NCBI RefSeq assembly: GCF_902859805.1 | Contig: NZ_CADIKC010000015.1 | Coordinates: 78,514 to 142,513, forward strand | Direction: 5' to 3' | Length of the DNA stretch: 64,000 nt | Source of the DNA: Paraburkholderia sediminicola | GTDB taxonomy: Bacteria > Pseudomonadota > Gammaproteobacteria > Burkholderiales > Burkholderiaceae | Part shown: positions 22,375 to 30,843 of the stretch, in pieces | Layout: each line of letters begins with the position of its first letter | How positions within the stretch are numbered: position 1 is the first letter of the stretch | Translations under genes and position numbers: made by a program | Notes under the pieces: generated by a model | Told to the model about the DNA's origin: nothing | The model's input: the letters and a program-made list of their open reading frames with translations, nothing else | Database searches by the model: none

Positions 22375-22610
22375 GTATCCGAACCCTCATCGAGATCAAC
22401 CACGATCTGCTGCACAGGCTTCAGGATAACCCCGAGATCATCGCGGAGATCCTGGGCCAGCTGGGAACATCGCGCTACAACGCCGAGCTCAACGAGGCGA
22501 ATGTTGGCGGCCGAGCCCTCGATATCTGGAACGGCGTTCGGATCGTCCACCAGTACCACCACTCCACGCGCGTGACGGTCAAAACCGAATACGCCGAGGT
22601 CAAACTATGA
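22371..22610 (+). CDS. Small phage protein, unknown
   Basis: 79 residues joined to both neighbours by ATGA overlaps. Helical first half and a beta-strand end (VRIVHQYHHSTRVTVKTEYAEV). No family recognised. Confidence 0.65.
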   Translation: MSIRTLIEINHDLLHRLQDNPEIIAEILGQLGTSRYNAELNEANVGGRALDIWNGVRIVHQYHHSTRVTVKTEYAEVKL

Positions 22611-23032
22611 AGGCACTTTCCATCCGCCAGCCGTGGGCGTGGCTGATCGTCAACGACCATAAGGATGTCGAGAACCGGACGTGGTCAACGAAGTATCGCG
22701 GCCGCGTGCTCATCCACGCCGGCAAAGGCATGACGCGCGACGAATATGACGATGCGCTGGCCACCGTGCTGCACGTCGGCTATCGAGGGTTCTTCCCGCC
22801 TCGCGAGCAGCTCGAGCGCGGCGGCATTGTTGGGGCCGCGACGATCGTCGGTTGTGCACACCCTGACAACCGCACCTCTCCCTGGCACATGAGCGGGCAG
22901 TTTGGTTTCGAGCTCGCATATCCGAAGCCCATTCCTTTTGTTGCCTGCAAGGGTGCGCTCGGGTTCTTCGAGGTTCCGGCAGACGTCGCTGCGCAGTTGC
23001 GCCAGATGCATGACCTTGGAGCCATCACGTGA
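22607..23032 (+). CDS. ASCH domain protein
   Basis: 141 residues starting MKALSIRQPWAWLIV, the hallmark of ASCH domains, followed by KDVENRTWSTKYRGRVLIHAGK. ASCH proteins are PUA-like barrels that bind RNA or modified nucleotides; some are ribonucleases or amidohydrolases. It overlaps both neighbours. A role in nucleotide or RNA metabolism during lysogeny or infection is inferred from the family only. Confidence 0.85.
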   Translation: MKALSIRQPWAWLIVNDHKDVENRTWSTKYRGRVLIHAGKGMTRDEYDDALATVLHVGYRGFFPPREQLERGGIVGAATIVGCAHPDNRTSPWHMSGQFGFELAYPKPIPFVACKGALGFFEVPADVAAQLRQMHDLGAIT

Positions 23033-23241
23033 GCGATATCAAAACCCTCGGCGATGCGCTGCCGGACGAAATCGCGCGCGTGACGGTGATCCTCGGTCAT
23101 TACATCGAGATCGGCCGCGCCGGCGCTTTCGGCGCCATGTTGATTCGCGCCTCGCTCGATCGCGCCACGCGCGCCGCCGCGAGCGGCGACATCGTCGCAA
23201 TGATCCAAGCATTGGAAGATCTGAAGGGATACACGGAATGA
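23029..23241 (+). CDS. Small phage protein, unknown
   Basis: 70 residues from a GTG at 23029 overlapping the upstream stop (GTGA). Helical, Ala-rich (IARVTVILGHYIEIGRAGAFGAML). No family recognised. Confidence 0.6.
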   Translation: MSDIKTLGDALPDEIARVTVILGHYIEIGRAGAFGAMLIRASLDRATRAAASGDIVAMIQALEDLKGYTE

Positions 23242-23297
23242 CCGAGGCAGCACAACGCGTGATCGACGTCACGCGCAGATATTGGTTTGGAGAGTGA
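23238..23297 (+). CDS. Possible 19-residue micro-ORF
   Basis: ATG overlaps the upstream stop (ATGA) and 19 codons follow (MTEAAQRVIDVTRRYWFGE), ending two bases before the next ATG. It may be a translation bridge between the operon genes rather than a functional peptide. Confidence 0.35.
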   Translation: MTEAAQRVIDVTRRYWFGE

Positions 23298-23299
23298 TT

Positions 23300-23521
23300 A
23301 TGTCCGACTCGATGTTTTTGACCCCAGAGCAACTCGTTGAGCTCACCGACCGCCGGCAGAGCGCCAGCCAGGTGCGGATCCTGCGCGAGATGGGTATCGA
23401 GCATAAGGTACGCGCGGATAGGCGCGTGATGGTGCTGCGCGAGCACGTGAAAGAACAGTTCGGCTCGCGTAAGGCGAAGGAGTCCGCACCCGTCGAAGCG
23501 TTCAACTGGAGCGCAGCGTAA
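23300..23521 (+). CDS. DUF4224 protein next to integrase
   Basis: 73 residues; ATG 23300 has a GGAGAG site. The pattern FLTPEQLVELTDRRQSASQVRILREMGI is the DUF4224 signature, an excisionase-like helix-turn-helix commonly encoded before phage tyrosine integrases. Probably a recombination directionality or integrase control factor. Its stop abuts the integrase GTG. Confidence 0.8.
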   Translation: MSDSMFLTPEQLVELTDRRQSASQVRILREMGIEHKVRADRRVMVLREHVKEQFGSRKAKESAPVEAFNWSAA

Positions 23522-24574
23522 GTGCCCAAAAAACGCCTGGCCGAGAACAATGGTTTGCCAAAGCGCTGGCGACTCATCCATGGGGCGTATTACTACCGGG
23601 TGCCACCCGGGTTCGAGACATCATGGGACGGGAAAAAGCAGTTCCGTCTGGGCAAGTCGCTGCCCGAGGCCTATCGGACTTGGGCCGATCGACTCAGCGC
23701 ACTCGATGATGCCGACACAATTGGCGATCTCCTCGATCGCTACTCTCTCGAAGTGGTGCCGAAGAAGGAAGTAACGACGCAGGCTCAGAACGCGATCGCG
23801 ATCAAGCGACTGCGCGCCGTTATGGGCGCACATCCCCTTAACGCGTTGAAGCCGCGGCACATCTATCAGTACGTCGATAAGCGCGCCGCCAAGACCTCGG
23901 CACATCGGGAAATCGAAGTCCTGTCACACGCATATACCAAAGCCGTGGAGTGGGGATATATCGACCGACACCCATTCAAGGGCGAGGTACGCCTGACGGG
24001 AGAGAAGGCGCGCACGCGGTACGTCGAGGATTGGGAGATCGTCGAATGTCTTTCGATCGAATCGCGGCGCAAGGCTGGCAGCGTGCGCGCCATCCAGGCA
24101 TATATGCGGGTGAAGCTTCTCACCGGCATGCGCCGCGGCGATCTGTTACGCCTCGGGCCTGCGAATCTCAAAGACGATGGTATTCACGTGATGCCGGGAA
24201 AGACCGAGGGGTCAACTGCAAAGCGGATCATTTATGAATGGTCCGATGCGCTGCGCGAAGCCGTGGCCATGGCTATGGCTGCTCGGCCAGTCCAGATCGC
24301 GCCGTGGCTGTTCTGCAATCGTCGAGGTGAATGCTACTTCAACGAAGAATCGGGGCGCGCCGGCGGCTGGGACACGATGTGGCGGAATTTCATGACGCGC
24401 GTGCTCGAGGAGACGAAGCTGAAGGAACACTTCACCGAGCACGATTTGCGCGCGAAATGCGCGAGCGATGCCGAGACGCTCGAGCATGCTCAGGCACTTC
24501 TAGCGCATGCCGACGGCAAGGTAACGCAGCGGATTTACCGGCGAAAACCGGAACGCGTGAGGCCTTTGCGATGA
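23522..24574 (+). CDS. int: Phage tyrosine integrase
   Basis: 350 residues from a GTG directly after the DUF4224 stop. The N-terminus (about 1-60) is an arm-type DNA-binding segment, and 65-160 the core-binding domain. The catalytic set is visible: Arg in GMRRGD (about 204), H-x-x-R in HDLR (about 307-310), His in LLAHA (about 329) and the nucleophile Tyr in QRIYRRKP (about 339). It integrates the phage into the adjacent tRNA-Ser gene. It is the last gene of the avd-RT-DUF5131-ASCH operon. Confidence 0.95.
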   Translation: MPKKRLAENNGLPKRWRLIHGAYYYRVPPGFETSWDGKKQFRLGKSLPEAYRTWADRLSALDDADTIGDLLDRYSLEVVPKKEVTTQAQNAIAIKRLRAVMGAHPLNALKPRHIYQYVDKRAAKTSAHREIEVLSHAYTKAVEWGYIDRHPFKGEVRLTGEKARTRYVEDWEIVECLSIESRRKAGSVRAIQAYMRVKLLTGMRRGDLLRLGPANLKDDGIHVMPGKTEGSTAKRIIYEWSDALREAVAMAMAARPVQIAPWLFCNRRGECYFNEESGRAGGWDTMWRNFMTRVLEETKLKEHFTEHDLRAKCASDAETLEHAQALLAHADGKVTQRIYRRKPERVRPLR

Positions 24575-24580
24575 AAATTC

Positions 24581-24609
24581 TATGGCACAGAGCCAGTTTT
24601 ATGGCACAG
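24581..24609. promoter_or_regulatory. Direct repeats, probable integrase arm-type sites
   Basis: TATGGCACAG occurs at 24581-24590 and 24600-24609, 19 bases apart, between the integrase stop and the tRNA 3' end. Spacing and place suit integrase arm binding near the attachment core. Confidence 0.5.
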
Positions 24610-24648
24610 CGCAGATTTTCAAAATGCTGCAAAAGCTTGCTGGAAGGG

Positions 24649-24739
24649 TGGCGGAGAGAGGGGGATTCGAACCCCCGATAGGTTATTAACCTATACACGC
24701 TTTCCAGGCGTGCGACTTAAACCGCTCATCCATCTCTCC
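24649..24739 (-). tRNA. tRNA-Ser (GGA), phage attachment site
   Basis: A 91-nt class II tRNA with acceptor GGAGAGA/TCTCTCC, discriminator G, encoded CCA, anticodon loop containing GGA and a long variable arm (TATAGGTTAATAACCTA). Its 3' end faces the integrase, so the att core must lie in its 3' part; the gene is kept intact by the phage DNA. Confidence 0.96.
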
Positions 24740-24799
24740 GGCGGGGAGCCGAATTATAGCAAACTTCGGGCCCTGCGCCAGACCCATGCGCAAACCGGC

Positions 24800-26818
24800 C
24801 TATGGATGCCGGATGTAGTCCACCAGCGCCCTCGTATAAGCGTCCGGTTTCCGGTCCACGAGACTCACCCCGATCGCCACCAGAAAGCCCGCCGGCACGG
24901 CGAACACGCCGGAACTGATCGGTTCGATACCGAACCACCTTGCGCCGGCAAAGCCCGTCATCTGCGTGAAGAACGGATACGTCGACACGATGTAGTAAAT
25001 GCACACCACCAGTCCCGCCACCATGCCCGCCACCGCCCCAAGCCGCGTAGTCCGCTTCCAGAACACCCCCAGCACCAGCACGGGAAACAGACTCGAAGCC
25101 GCCAGCGAAAACGCCGCGCCCACCAGAAACAGAATATTCCCCGTATTCAACGAAGCCACGTACGAAGCGAACAGCGCCACCCCCAACAGCAAAATCTTCG
25201 AGATCGTCACGCGCCGCTGACTCGATGCCGTCGGATCGACCATGTGGTAGTAGACGTCGTGCGATAACGCATTGGCGATGGTCAGCAGCAAACCGTCCGC
25301 CGTCGAGAGCGCCGCGGCCAACGCACCGGCCGCGATCAGCCCGGACATCACATACGGCAGCCCCGCAATCTCGGGCGCGGCGAGCACCACCATATCCGGC
25401 TGCATCTGGATCTCGCTCCAGCGCACGATACCGTCGCCGTTTGTGTCAGCGAGGCTGATCAGACTCGGCTCGACCTTGCGCCATTGCGTGAGCCACTGCG
25501 GTAAATCCGAAAAGTGATGACCCACCAGGTTGGTCAGCATCTCGTACTTGATCAGCACCGCCAGCACAGGCACCGTCAGATAGAACAGCGCGACGAAGAA
25601 CAGCGTCCAGCCGACCGAGCGTCGCGCGGACGCCACCGAGGTCGTCGTGTTGTAGCGCGTCAGGATATGCGGCAGGCTCGCCGTGCCAAGCGAGAGACAC
25701 AGCAGCAGCGACAGAAAATTACGCTCGTGTGTGCGCCTGTCTTCTTCGCTCGTGACGGGAAACGGCTCGTGCATCGGCACCGGCGCGGCCGCGCGCATCA
25801 GCATTTCGTCACGGCGTTGAGTCCACACGATCTGTGCAGCGGCGGCATCGCGTGGGAATTGTTCGAGCGCCCGCTCGCGTTCCTTGATCTCGCGAAGCGG
25901 ACCATTGTGGCGTCTCAAGTCGGCGACTTCCTGCGTGAGGCGCAGCTTCTCGTCGACGAACGATTGCGGCAGCGTGTCGAGCCGCATCTGCATCAACTCG
26001 GCGCGCCGCCGATAATCGTCGCGTACGGTCTGTTCGAGCGGCGCGTCGCGCACCTGCTTCTCCAGCCCCTCGACGCGCTCCATCAAGCGCCCGTAGTTGA
26101 ATTGCGGCACCCAGCCGAGGCCATCCTTATGCGCGATCATCGACACGGGAATCAGAATCGCCGCGATCAGAATGATGTATTGCGCGACCTGGGTCCACGT
26201 CACCGCACGCATGCCGCCCAGAAACGAGCACACGAGAATGCCCGCGAGTCCGCAGAAAATGCCGACCGCGAAATCCACGCCGATAAAACGCGTCGCGATC
26301 AAGCCGACGCCCTGAATCTGCGCGACCAGATAAACGAAAGAGCACAAAATCGCCGCTAACGCAGCGAGTCCCCGCACCGCGTTGCTCGAAAAGCGTGTGC
26401 CGAGAAAGTCGGGAATCGTGTAGCGCGCGAGCTTGCGCACATATGGCGCGAGCAGGAACGCGACGAGGCAATAGCCACCGGTCCAGCCCATCAGATACGC
26501 GAGGCCGTCATATCCGGTCGCATAGATCGAACCGGCGAGGCCGATGAACGATGCAGCGGACAACCAGTCGGCCGCAGTCGCCATGCCGTTGAAGACGGAC
26601 GGCACGCGCCGCCCCGCTACGTAGTATTCGACGAGGTCGGATGTGCGCGACAGCAACCCGATCACCGCATACACCGCGATCGGCACGAACAGGAACACAT
26701 AGCCGATCCATACGCCGGGGCCAGTAGTCCGCTCGATGCGCCACATCACATAGATGAAAAGCAGGAAGCCGAGCGTATAAAGCGCGTATGAACGGATCAG
26801 CCGGTTCGTGAGCTTCAT
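24800..26818 (-). CDS. Sodium:solute symporter, VC_2705-like (acetate/organic acid type)
   Basis: 672 residues. The ATG at 26818 has GGAAG upstream, just after the DUF4212 stop. About 13 transmembrane segments of the SSS family are visible (IGLLSRTSDLVEYYVAGRRVP, MATAADWLSAASFIGLAG, LSTADGLLLTIANALSHDV). The cytoplasmic loop at roughly residues 250-375 is long, charged and coiled-coil-like, a feature of this subfamily. After TM8 there is an EF-hand-like loop DTNGDGIVRWSE (25412-25447). With the DUF4212 subunit and acs nearby, uptake of acetate or a similar acid is likely. Confidence 0.9.
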   Translation of the reverse strand: MKLTNRLIRSYALYTLGFLLFIYVMWRIERTTGPGVWIGYVFLFVPIAVYAVIGLLSRTSDLVEYYVAGRRVPSVFNGMATAADWLSAASFIGLAGSIYATGYDGLAYLMGWTGGYCLVAFLLAPYVRKLARYTIPDFLGTRFSSNAVRGLAALAAILCSFVYLVAQIQGVGLIATRFIGVDFAVGIFCGLAGILVCSFLGGMRAVTWTQVAQYIILIAAILIPVSMIAHKDGLGWVPQFNYGRLMERVEGLEKQVRDAPLEQTVRDDYRRRAELMQMRLDTLPQSFVDEKLRLTQEVADLRRHNGPLREIKERERALEQFPRDAAAAQIVWTQRRDEMLMRAAAPVPMHEPFPVTSEEDRRTHERNFLSLLLCLSLGTASLPHILTRYNTTTSVASARRSVGWTLFFVALFYLTVPVLAVLIKYEMLTNLVGHHFSDLPQWLTQWRKVEPSLISLADTNGDGIVRWSEIQMQPDMVVLAAPEIAGLPYVMSGLIAAGALAAALSTADGLLLTIANALSHDVYYHMVDPTASSQRRVTISKILLLGVALFASYVASLNTGNILFLVGAAFSLAASSLFPVLVLGVFWKRTTRLGAVAGMVAGLVVCIYYIVSTYPFFTQMTGFAGARWFGIEPISSGVFAVPAGFLVAIGVSLVDRKPDAYTRALVDYIRHP

Positions 26819-26822
26819 CGGC

Positions 26823-27221
26823 TCAGCTTCCGCGCGCAGTGGGCGCGGTGGAATCGGCGCTGGCGTTGACACCGTCATCGGCACTGACGCTGGCATCCGC
26901 ATCGAAAGCGCGTTGCAGACGGCGGTCGGCGCGCTGCATCAGCAGGATATAAACGACGATCAACGCCACGTAGATCAGAATCGCCCCTTGCGCTCCGAAG
27001 TAGAACGGCAACCTGAAGCCGATGAAGCGCACCTGATCCAACGCCGGCGCCACCAGCGGCAAAACGAACGACACCACGAAACCCAAGGTCATCAACGTCG
27101 CGATCAATGCGAGATTGAAGCGCCAGTATTTCTGATGCGCGCGCGCCATCGCTGCCGAGACCGGAGGGGGTTCGGGTGCGGGATTGAGCGTAGCGTGAGA
27201 GGTGTGGTGCGGCGCGGCCAT
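26823..27221 (-). CDS. DUF4212 small subunit of the sodium:solute symporter
   Basis: 132 residues. Two transmembrane helices (about 34-60 and 74-97) connected by a loop with FIGFRLPFYFGAQGAI, the DUF4212 signature; the C-terminus is Ala/Asp/Ser-rich. It lies five bases upstream of the symporter gene. ATG 27221 was preferred over an upstream TTG. The family pairs with VC_2705-type symporters. Confidence 0.88.
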   Translation of the reverse strand: MAAPHHTSHATLNPAPEPPPVSAAMARAHQKYWRFNLALIATLMTLGFVVSFVLPLVAPALDQVRFIGFRLPFYFGAQGAILIYVALIVVYILLMQRADRRLQRAFDADASVSADDGVNASADSTAPTARGS

Positions 27222-27233
27222 GCGCCTATGTAT

Positions 27234-27278
27234 CAAAAAGCCACCGGGCAGGCAATCGGGATTGTCCGCGCGGTGGCT
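27234..27278 (-). terminator. Terminator downstream of acs
   Basis: AGCCACCG...CGGTGGCT stem, followed leftward by TTTTTG, between acs and the DUF4212 gene; the DUF4212 start lies only 13 bases further on. Confidence 0.7.
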
Positions 27279-27305
27279 TTAACTGCCCGATGTCACGGGT
27301 CGGTA

Positions 27306-27358
27306 CCTGGGTCCAGCCAAGGGCACATCGTTCGACATACCTTGGCTAAAAACCCAGG
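27306..27358. repeat. Long interrupted hairpin after acs
   Basis: CCTGGGT plus AGCCAAGG pair with CCTTGGCT plus ACCCAGG to give a nested stem just downstream of the acs stop. Could stabilise the 3' end or help terminate acs. Confidence 0.55.
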
Positions 27359-27369
27359 CAAACCTAAGC

Positions 27370-29352
27370 TCAGAGCGACTCGCCGAGCTGATCGAGAATC
27401 GCCGGGTTCTCCAGCGTCGAGACGTCCTGGGTGATTTCCTCGCCCTTCGCGAGCGAGCGCAACAGGCGGCGCATGATCTTGCCCGAACGCGTCTTCGGCA
27501 GGTTCTCACCGAAGCGGATGTCCTTCGGCTTGGCGATCGGACCGATCTCCTTGGCGACCCAGTTGCGCAGTTCGTTGGCGAGCTTCACTGCTTCTTCGCC
27601 TTCAGGACGCGCGCGCTTGAGCACCACGAATGCGCACACAGCTTCACCGGTGGTCGCATCAGGACGACCCACCACCGCCGCTTCAGCCACGATCGGGTTC
27701 GACACCAGCGCCGACTCGATCTCCATCGTGCCGAGGCGGTGGCCGGACACGTTGAGCACGTCGTCGATGCGGCCCATGATCGTGAAGTAGCCAGTTTCCT
27801 TGTCGCGCACCGCACCGTCGCCGGCGAGATACAGCGTGCCGCCGAGTTCCTCGGGGAAGTAGCTCTTCTTGTAGCGGTCCGGATCGCCCCATACGTTGCG
27901 CAGCATCGAAGGCCATGGACGCTTGACCACCAGAATGCCGCCCTGTCCGTTCGGCACGTCCTGGCCGGTTTCATCGACCACGGCCGCCATGATGCCCGGC
28001 AGCGGCAGCGTGCAAGAACCCGGCACCAGCGGTGTGGCGCCCGGCAGCGGCGTGATCATGTGGCCGCCGGTTTCGGTTTGCCACCACGTATCGACGATCG
28101 GGCAACGGCCGCCGCCGACGTTCTCGTGATACCACACCCACGCTTCCGGATTGATCGGCTCGCCGACCGTGCCGATGATGCGCAGCGTCGACAGGTCGTA
28201 GCTCTTCGGATGCACTTTCGCGTCGGCTTCGGCGGCTTTGATCAGCGAGCGGATCGCAGTCGGCGCGGTATAGAACAACGTGACCTTGTGCTTGGCGATC
28301 ATGTCCCAGAAGCGGCCGGCGTTCGGATAGGTCGGCACGCCTTCGAACACGACCTGGGTGCCGCCGAGCGTCAACGGACCATACGTGATGTAGCTATGGC
28401 CGGTGATCCAGCCGATGTCGGCAGTACACCAGAACACATCCGTGGGCTTCCAGTCGAACGTCCACTTCATGGTCTGCGCGGCCCACAGCAGGTAGCCGCC
28501 GGTGCTGTGCTGCACGCCCTTCGGCTTGCCGGTCGACCCCGACGTGTACAGGATGAAAAGCGGATGCTCCGCACCGACCCACTCGGGCGCGCATTGATCC
28601 GATTCAGCCTCTGTGAGTTCGTGCATCCACAGATCGCGGCTTTCGTCCCATGCGATCTTGCCGCCGGTTCGCTTGTAGACGATCACGCTCTTCACTGCGT
28701 CGCAACCGCCCATGGCGATGGCTTCGTCGGCGATGTTCTTCAGCGGCAATGCTTTGCCGCCGCGCATCTGTTCGTCGGACGTGACGAGCGCGACGGCGCC
28801 CACATCGACCAGCCGTTCATTGAGCGATTTCGACGAAAATCCGCCGAACACCACCGAGTGCGTTGCACCGATTCGTGCACACGCCTGCATCGCGACAATG
28901 CCTTCGATCGACATCGGCATGTAGATCACGACGCGATCGCCCTTCTTCACGCCGCGTTTCTTCAGCGCGTTCGCAAAGCGCGACACACGTTGCAGCAGAT
29001 CCTGATAGGTGACGTTGGTGACAGTGCCGTCGTCGGCTTCGAAGATGATCGCGACGCGCCCGCCATTGCCGGCTTCGACATGACGGTCGATGCTGTTATA
29101 CGACGCGTTCAGCTGGCCGTCTTCGAACCATGTGTAGAAAGGCGCCTTCGATTCGTCGAGCACTTTGCTGAAAGGCTTGTTCCAGCTGAGCGTCTCGCGA
29201 GCGAGGCGCCCCCAGAAACCTTCGTAATCGCGCTCCGCTTCGGCGGCAAGCGCCCGGTACGCATCCATACCGGAGATCGACGCACCTGCCGCTGCTTCAG
29301 CGGAGGGCGGGAAAACACGGCGTTCCTGAAGAACCGATTCAATCGCAGACAT
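27370..29352 (-). CDS. acs: Acetyl-CoA synthetase
   Basis: 660 residues, the normal length. The ATG at 29352 has AAGGGG upstream. Adenylation motifs are present: YTSGSTGKPKG (about 265-275), GWITGHSY, TWWQTETGG and AGDGAVRDKETGYF. The C-terminal domain has the catalytic Lys in KTRSGKIMRR (about 620), which is the site of regulatory acetylation in this family. It converts acetate, ATP and CoA to acetyl-CoA and probably works with the adjacent symporter. A perfect 25-bp palindrome lies 126 bases upstream of the start. Confidence 0.97.
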   Translation of the reverse strand: MSAIESVLQERRVFPPSAEAAAGASISGMDAYRALAAEAERDYEGFWGRLARETLSWNKPFSKVLDESKAPFYTWFEDGQLNASYNSIDRHVEAGNGGRVAIIFEADDGTVTNVTYQDLLQRVSRFANALKKRGVKKGDRVVIYMPMSIEGIVAMQACARIGATHSVVFGGFSSKSLNERLVDVGAVALVTSDEQMRGGKALPLKNIADEAIAMGGCDAVKSVIVYKRTGGKIAWDESRDLWMHELTEAESDQCAPEWVGAEHPLFILYTSGSTGKPKGVQHSTGGYLLWAAQTMKWTFDWKPTDVFWCTADIGWITGHSYITYGPLTLGGTQVVFEGVPTYPNAGRFWDMIAKHKVTLFYTAPTAIRSLIKAAEADAKVHPKSYDLSTLRIIGTVGEPINPEAWVWYHENVGGGRCPIVDTWWQTETGGHMITPLPGATPLVPGSCTLPLPGIMAAVVDETGQDVPNGQGGILVVKRPWPSMLRNVWGDPDRYKKSYFPEELGGTLYLAGDGAVRDKETGYFTIMGRIDDVLNVSGHRLGTMEIESALVSNPIVAEAAVVGRPDATTGEAVCAFVVLKRARPEGEEAVKLANELRNWVAKEIGPIAKPKDIRFGENLPKTRSGKIMRRLLRSLAKGEEITQDVSTLENPAILDQLGESL

Positions 29353-30177
29353 CGACAACCCCTTGGTGAAGATGAAACGTAAAACCTGTGCCGGCGCGCC
29401 TGTGGCTCGCCATGTCATGATGGCGCCGCCATTCGCGATCATTCGTGATCGATAGGCGCGCGCTGTCTCCAACCCTCGCGCAGCGATCGCCGATCGCTGC
29501 GCCGCGGCCCGTTCCCCTTTCACTTATATCCATGTCGCAGCGCAACATAAATGAGTGGCTAACGTTCCGCTCTCATGTTCAAACATAAACTTTGCAACTT
29601 ACCGGCCACTTACGCGAGGCGCATCGCGTGGCGGGCGAAAACCCTTATGCGGTTCAGACTAGTCACGCACGGCATGCTACGCGTTACGGTCCGTGCATGC
29701 GTGCTGATCGACATGCTGACCCAGGCGACGCGTGCCGAAATCGGGCATAGGGGAAGCATCACGTGCGCCGCACCGGCGCTTCGCCGGCACTTCGCCCGCA
29801 CTTCGCCCTTACGCTGGCTCTCACGCCCTCTTACAATGCTAACTGAACTAGCCGTCTGGATTCCAGCTTGAATCGATACTCGCTGCGTCTCATTACCCCG
29901 CCTGCGTGATGCGCGACGGCAGAGATCGGACTGGCGAGCCTGGAGGTCAAGCAATACCGCCGGCAGCCTCGTAAGCGCCGCACTGCCCGCGGCGGCGCAG
30001 CAAATTCACCCGACGCTGTACAATAGCGCGCCTGACGCGAGCTTTTCCGGCCTCCTCTCGCCGCGTACCGCGCCGTCTGCGCCTCGTTTGCGTGCTTGAT
30101 CCGCGCGTCTGGTTTGCGCTTCGGGTCAGCGCATTTGGTCCGTGTTCCGTCACCTGCGTTTCATCTGACTCTTGCCT
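29353..30177. other. Intergenic region between acs and the UPF0114 gene
   Basis: About 825 bases without a convincing gene. It contains a perfect palindrome with 12-bp arms and a one-base centre at 29478-29502 (GCGCAGCGATCG and complement), an AT-rich stretch near 29570-29610 that may hold the acs promoter, and a TACAAT box near 30017 that may serve the rightward gene. Short ORFs here lack codon bias or ribosome sites. Confidence 0.6.
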
Positions 30178-30786
30178 ATGTCCGCTCCGCGCCCCGACTC
30201 AGCCCGTCAGCGCCGCCCGCTGCGCCCGCTCCCCGCCCTCATCTTCATGAGCCGCTGGCTGCAAGTGCCGCTCTACCTCGGTCTGATCGTCGCGCAAGGC
30301 GTGTACGTCGTCCTGTTCCTGAAAGAAGTCTGGCATCTGGTCAGCGCGTCCATGACGCTCGACGAAACCAACATCATGCTGGTGGTGCTCGGCCTGATCG
30401 ACGTGGTGATGATCTCGAACCTGCTGATCATGGTGATCATCGGCGGGTATGAAACCTTCGTGTCGCGCCTGGGCGTTGAGGGTCATCCGGACGAACCGGA
30501 ATGGCTCGACCACGTGAACGCCGGCGTGCTGAAGGTGAAGCTTTCCATGGCGCTGATCAGCATCTCGTCGATCCATCTGTTGAAGACCTTCATCAGCCCC
30601 GACCAGAATTCGACGCACACCATCATGTGGCAGGTCATTATCCACGTCGCGTTCCTTCTCTCGGCGGTGGTGATGGCGCTGGTCGACCGGCTTACCACGC
30701 ATACGCATCCAAAACATTTTCAGGAGCCCGCGGGACTGCATCCGCTGGGCTCTAACGGTTCCACTCCCCTGAAGGCGCACGACTGA
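30178..30786 (+). CDS. UPF0114/TIGR00645 inner membrane protein (YqhA-like)
   Basis: 202 residues with four transmembrane helices (about 26-48, 66-88, 120-142, 150-172). SRWLQVPLYLGLIVAQGVY and SNLLIMVIIGGYETFVSRL are family signatures, and SSIHLLK follows. Function is unknown in E. coli. The ATG at 30178 was taken over a TTG two codons upstream. It lies 57 bases before the fumarase gene. Confidence 0.9.
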   Translation: MSAPRPDSARQRRPLRPLPALIFMSRWLQVPLYLGLIVAQGVYVVLFLKEVWHLVSASMTLDETNIMLVVLGLIDVVMISNLLIMVIIGGYETFVSRLGVEGHPDEPEWLDHVNAGVLKVKLSMALISISSIHLLKTFISPDQNSTHTIMWQVIIHVAFLLSAVVMALVDRLTTHTHPKHFQEPAGLHPLGSNGSTPLKAHD

Positions 30787-30843
30787 CCGCACTGCCCTGC
30801 GAGTCTGATAACAAGCGCCATTGTCCCCACTGAGCTAGCCATC

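Larger units (their letters stand above)
1..24648. mobile_element. Prophage, right-hand part (left end lies outside the window)
   Basis: This stretch is packed with phage-type genes: repressor and Cro-like pair, O-like replication protein, DUF1364 nuclease, Q-position regulator, late structural genes, a DGR and a tyrosine integrase. The integrase gene ends 75 bases from the 3' end of an intact tRNA-Ser gene, the usual attachment site for this integrase class. The leftward genes run off the left edge, so the other att site, terminase, capsid, tail and lysis genes are not visible. Head and tail genes cannot be assigned to a morphotype from what is here. Confidence 0.93.

Noticed and set aside
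1..24648. Second attachment site (copy of tRNA-Ser 3' end) inside the visible prophage
   Set aside because: I did not find another copy while reading; the left att site is expected before position 1.
27739..29382. 547-codon open frame on the plus strand opposite acs
   Set aside because: It mirrors acs, which has all family motifs; long antisense frames are common in high-GC coding DNA. No ribosome site or recognisable product.
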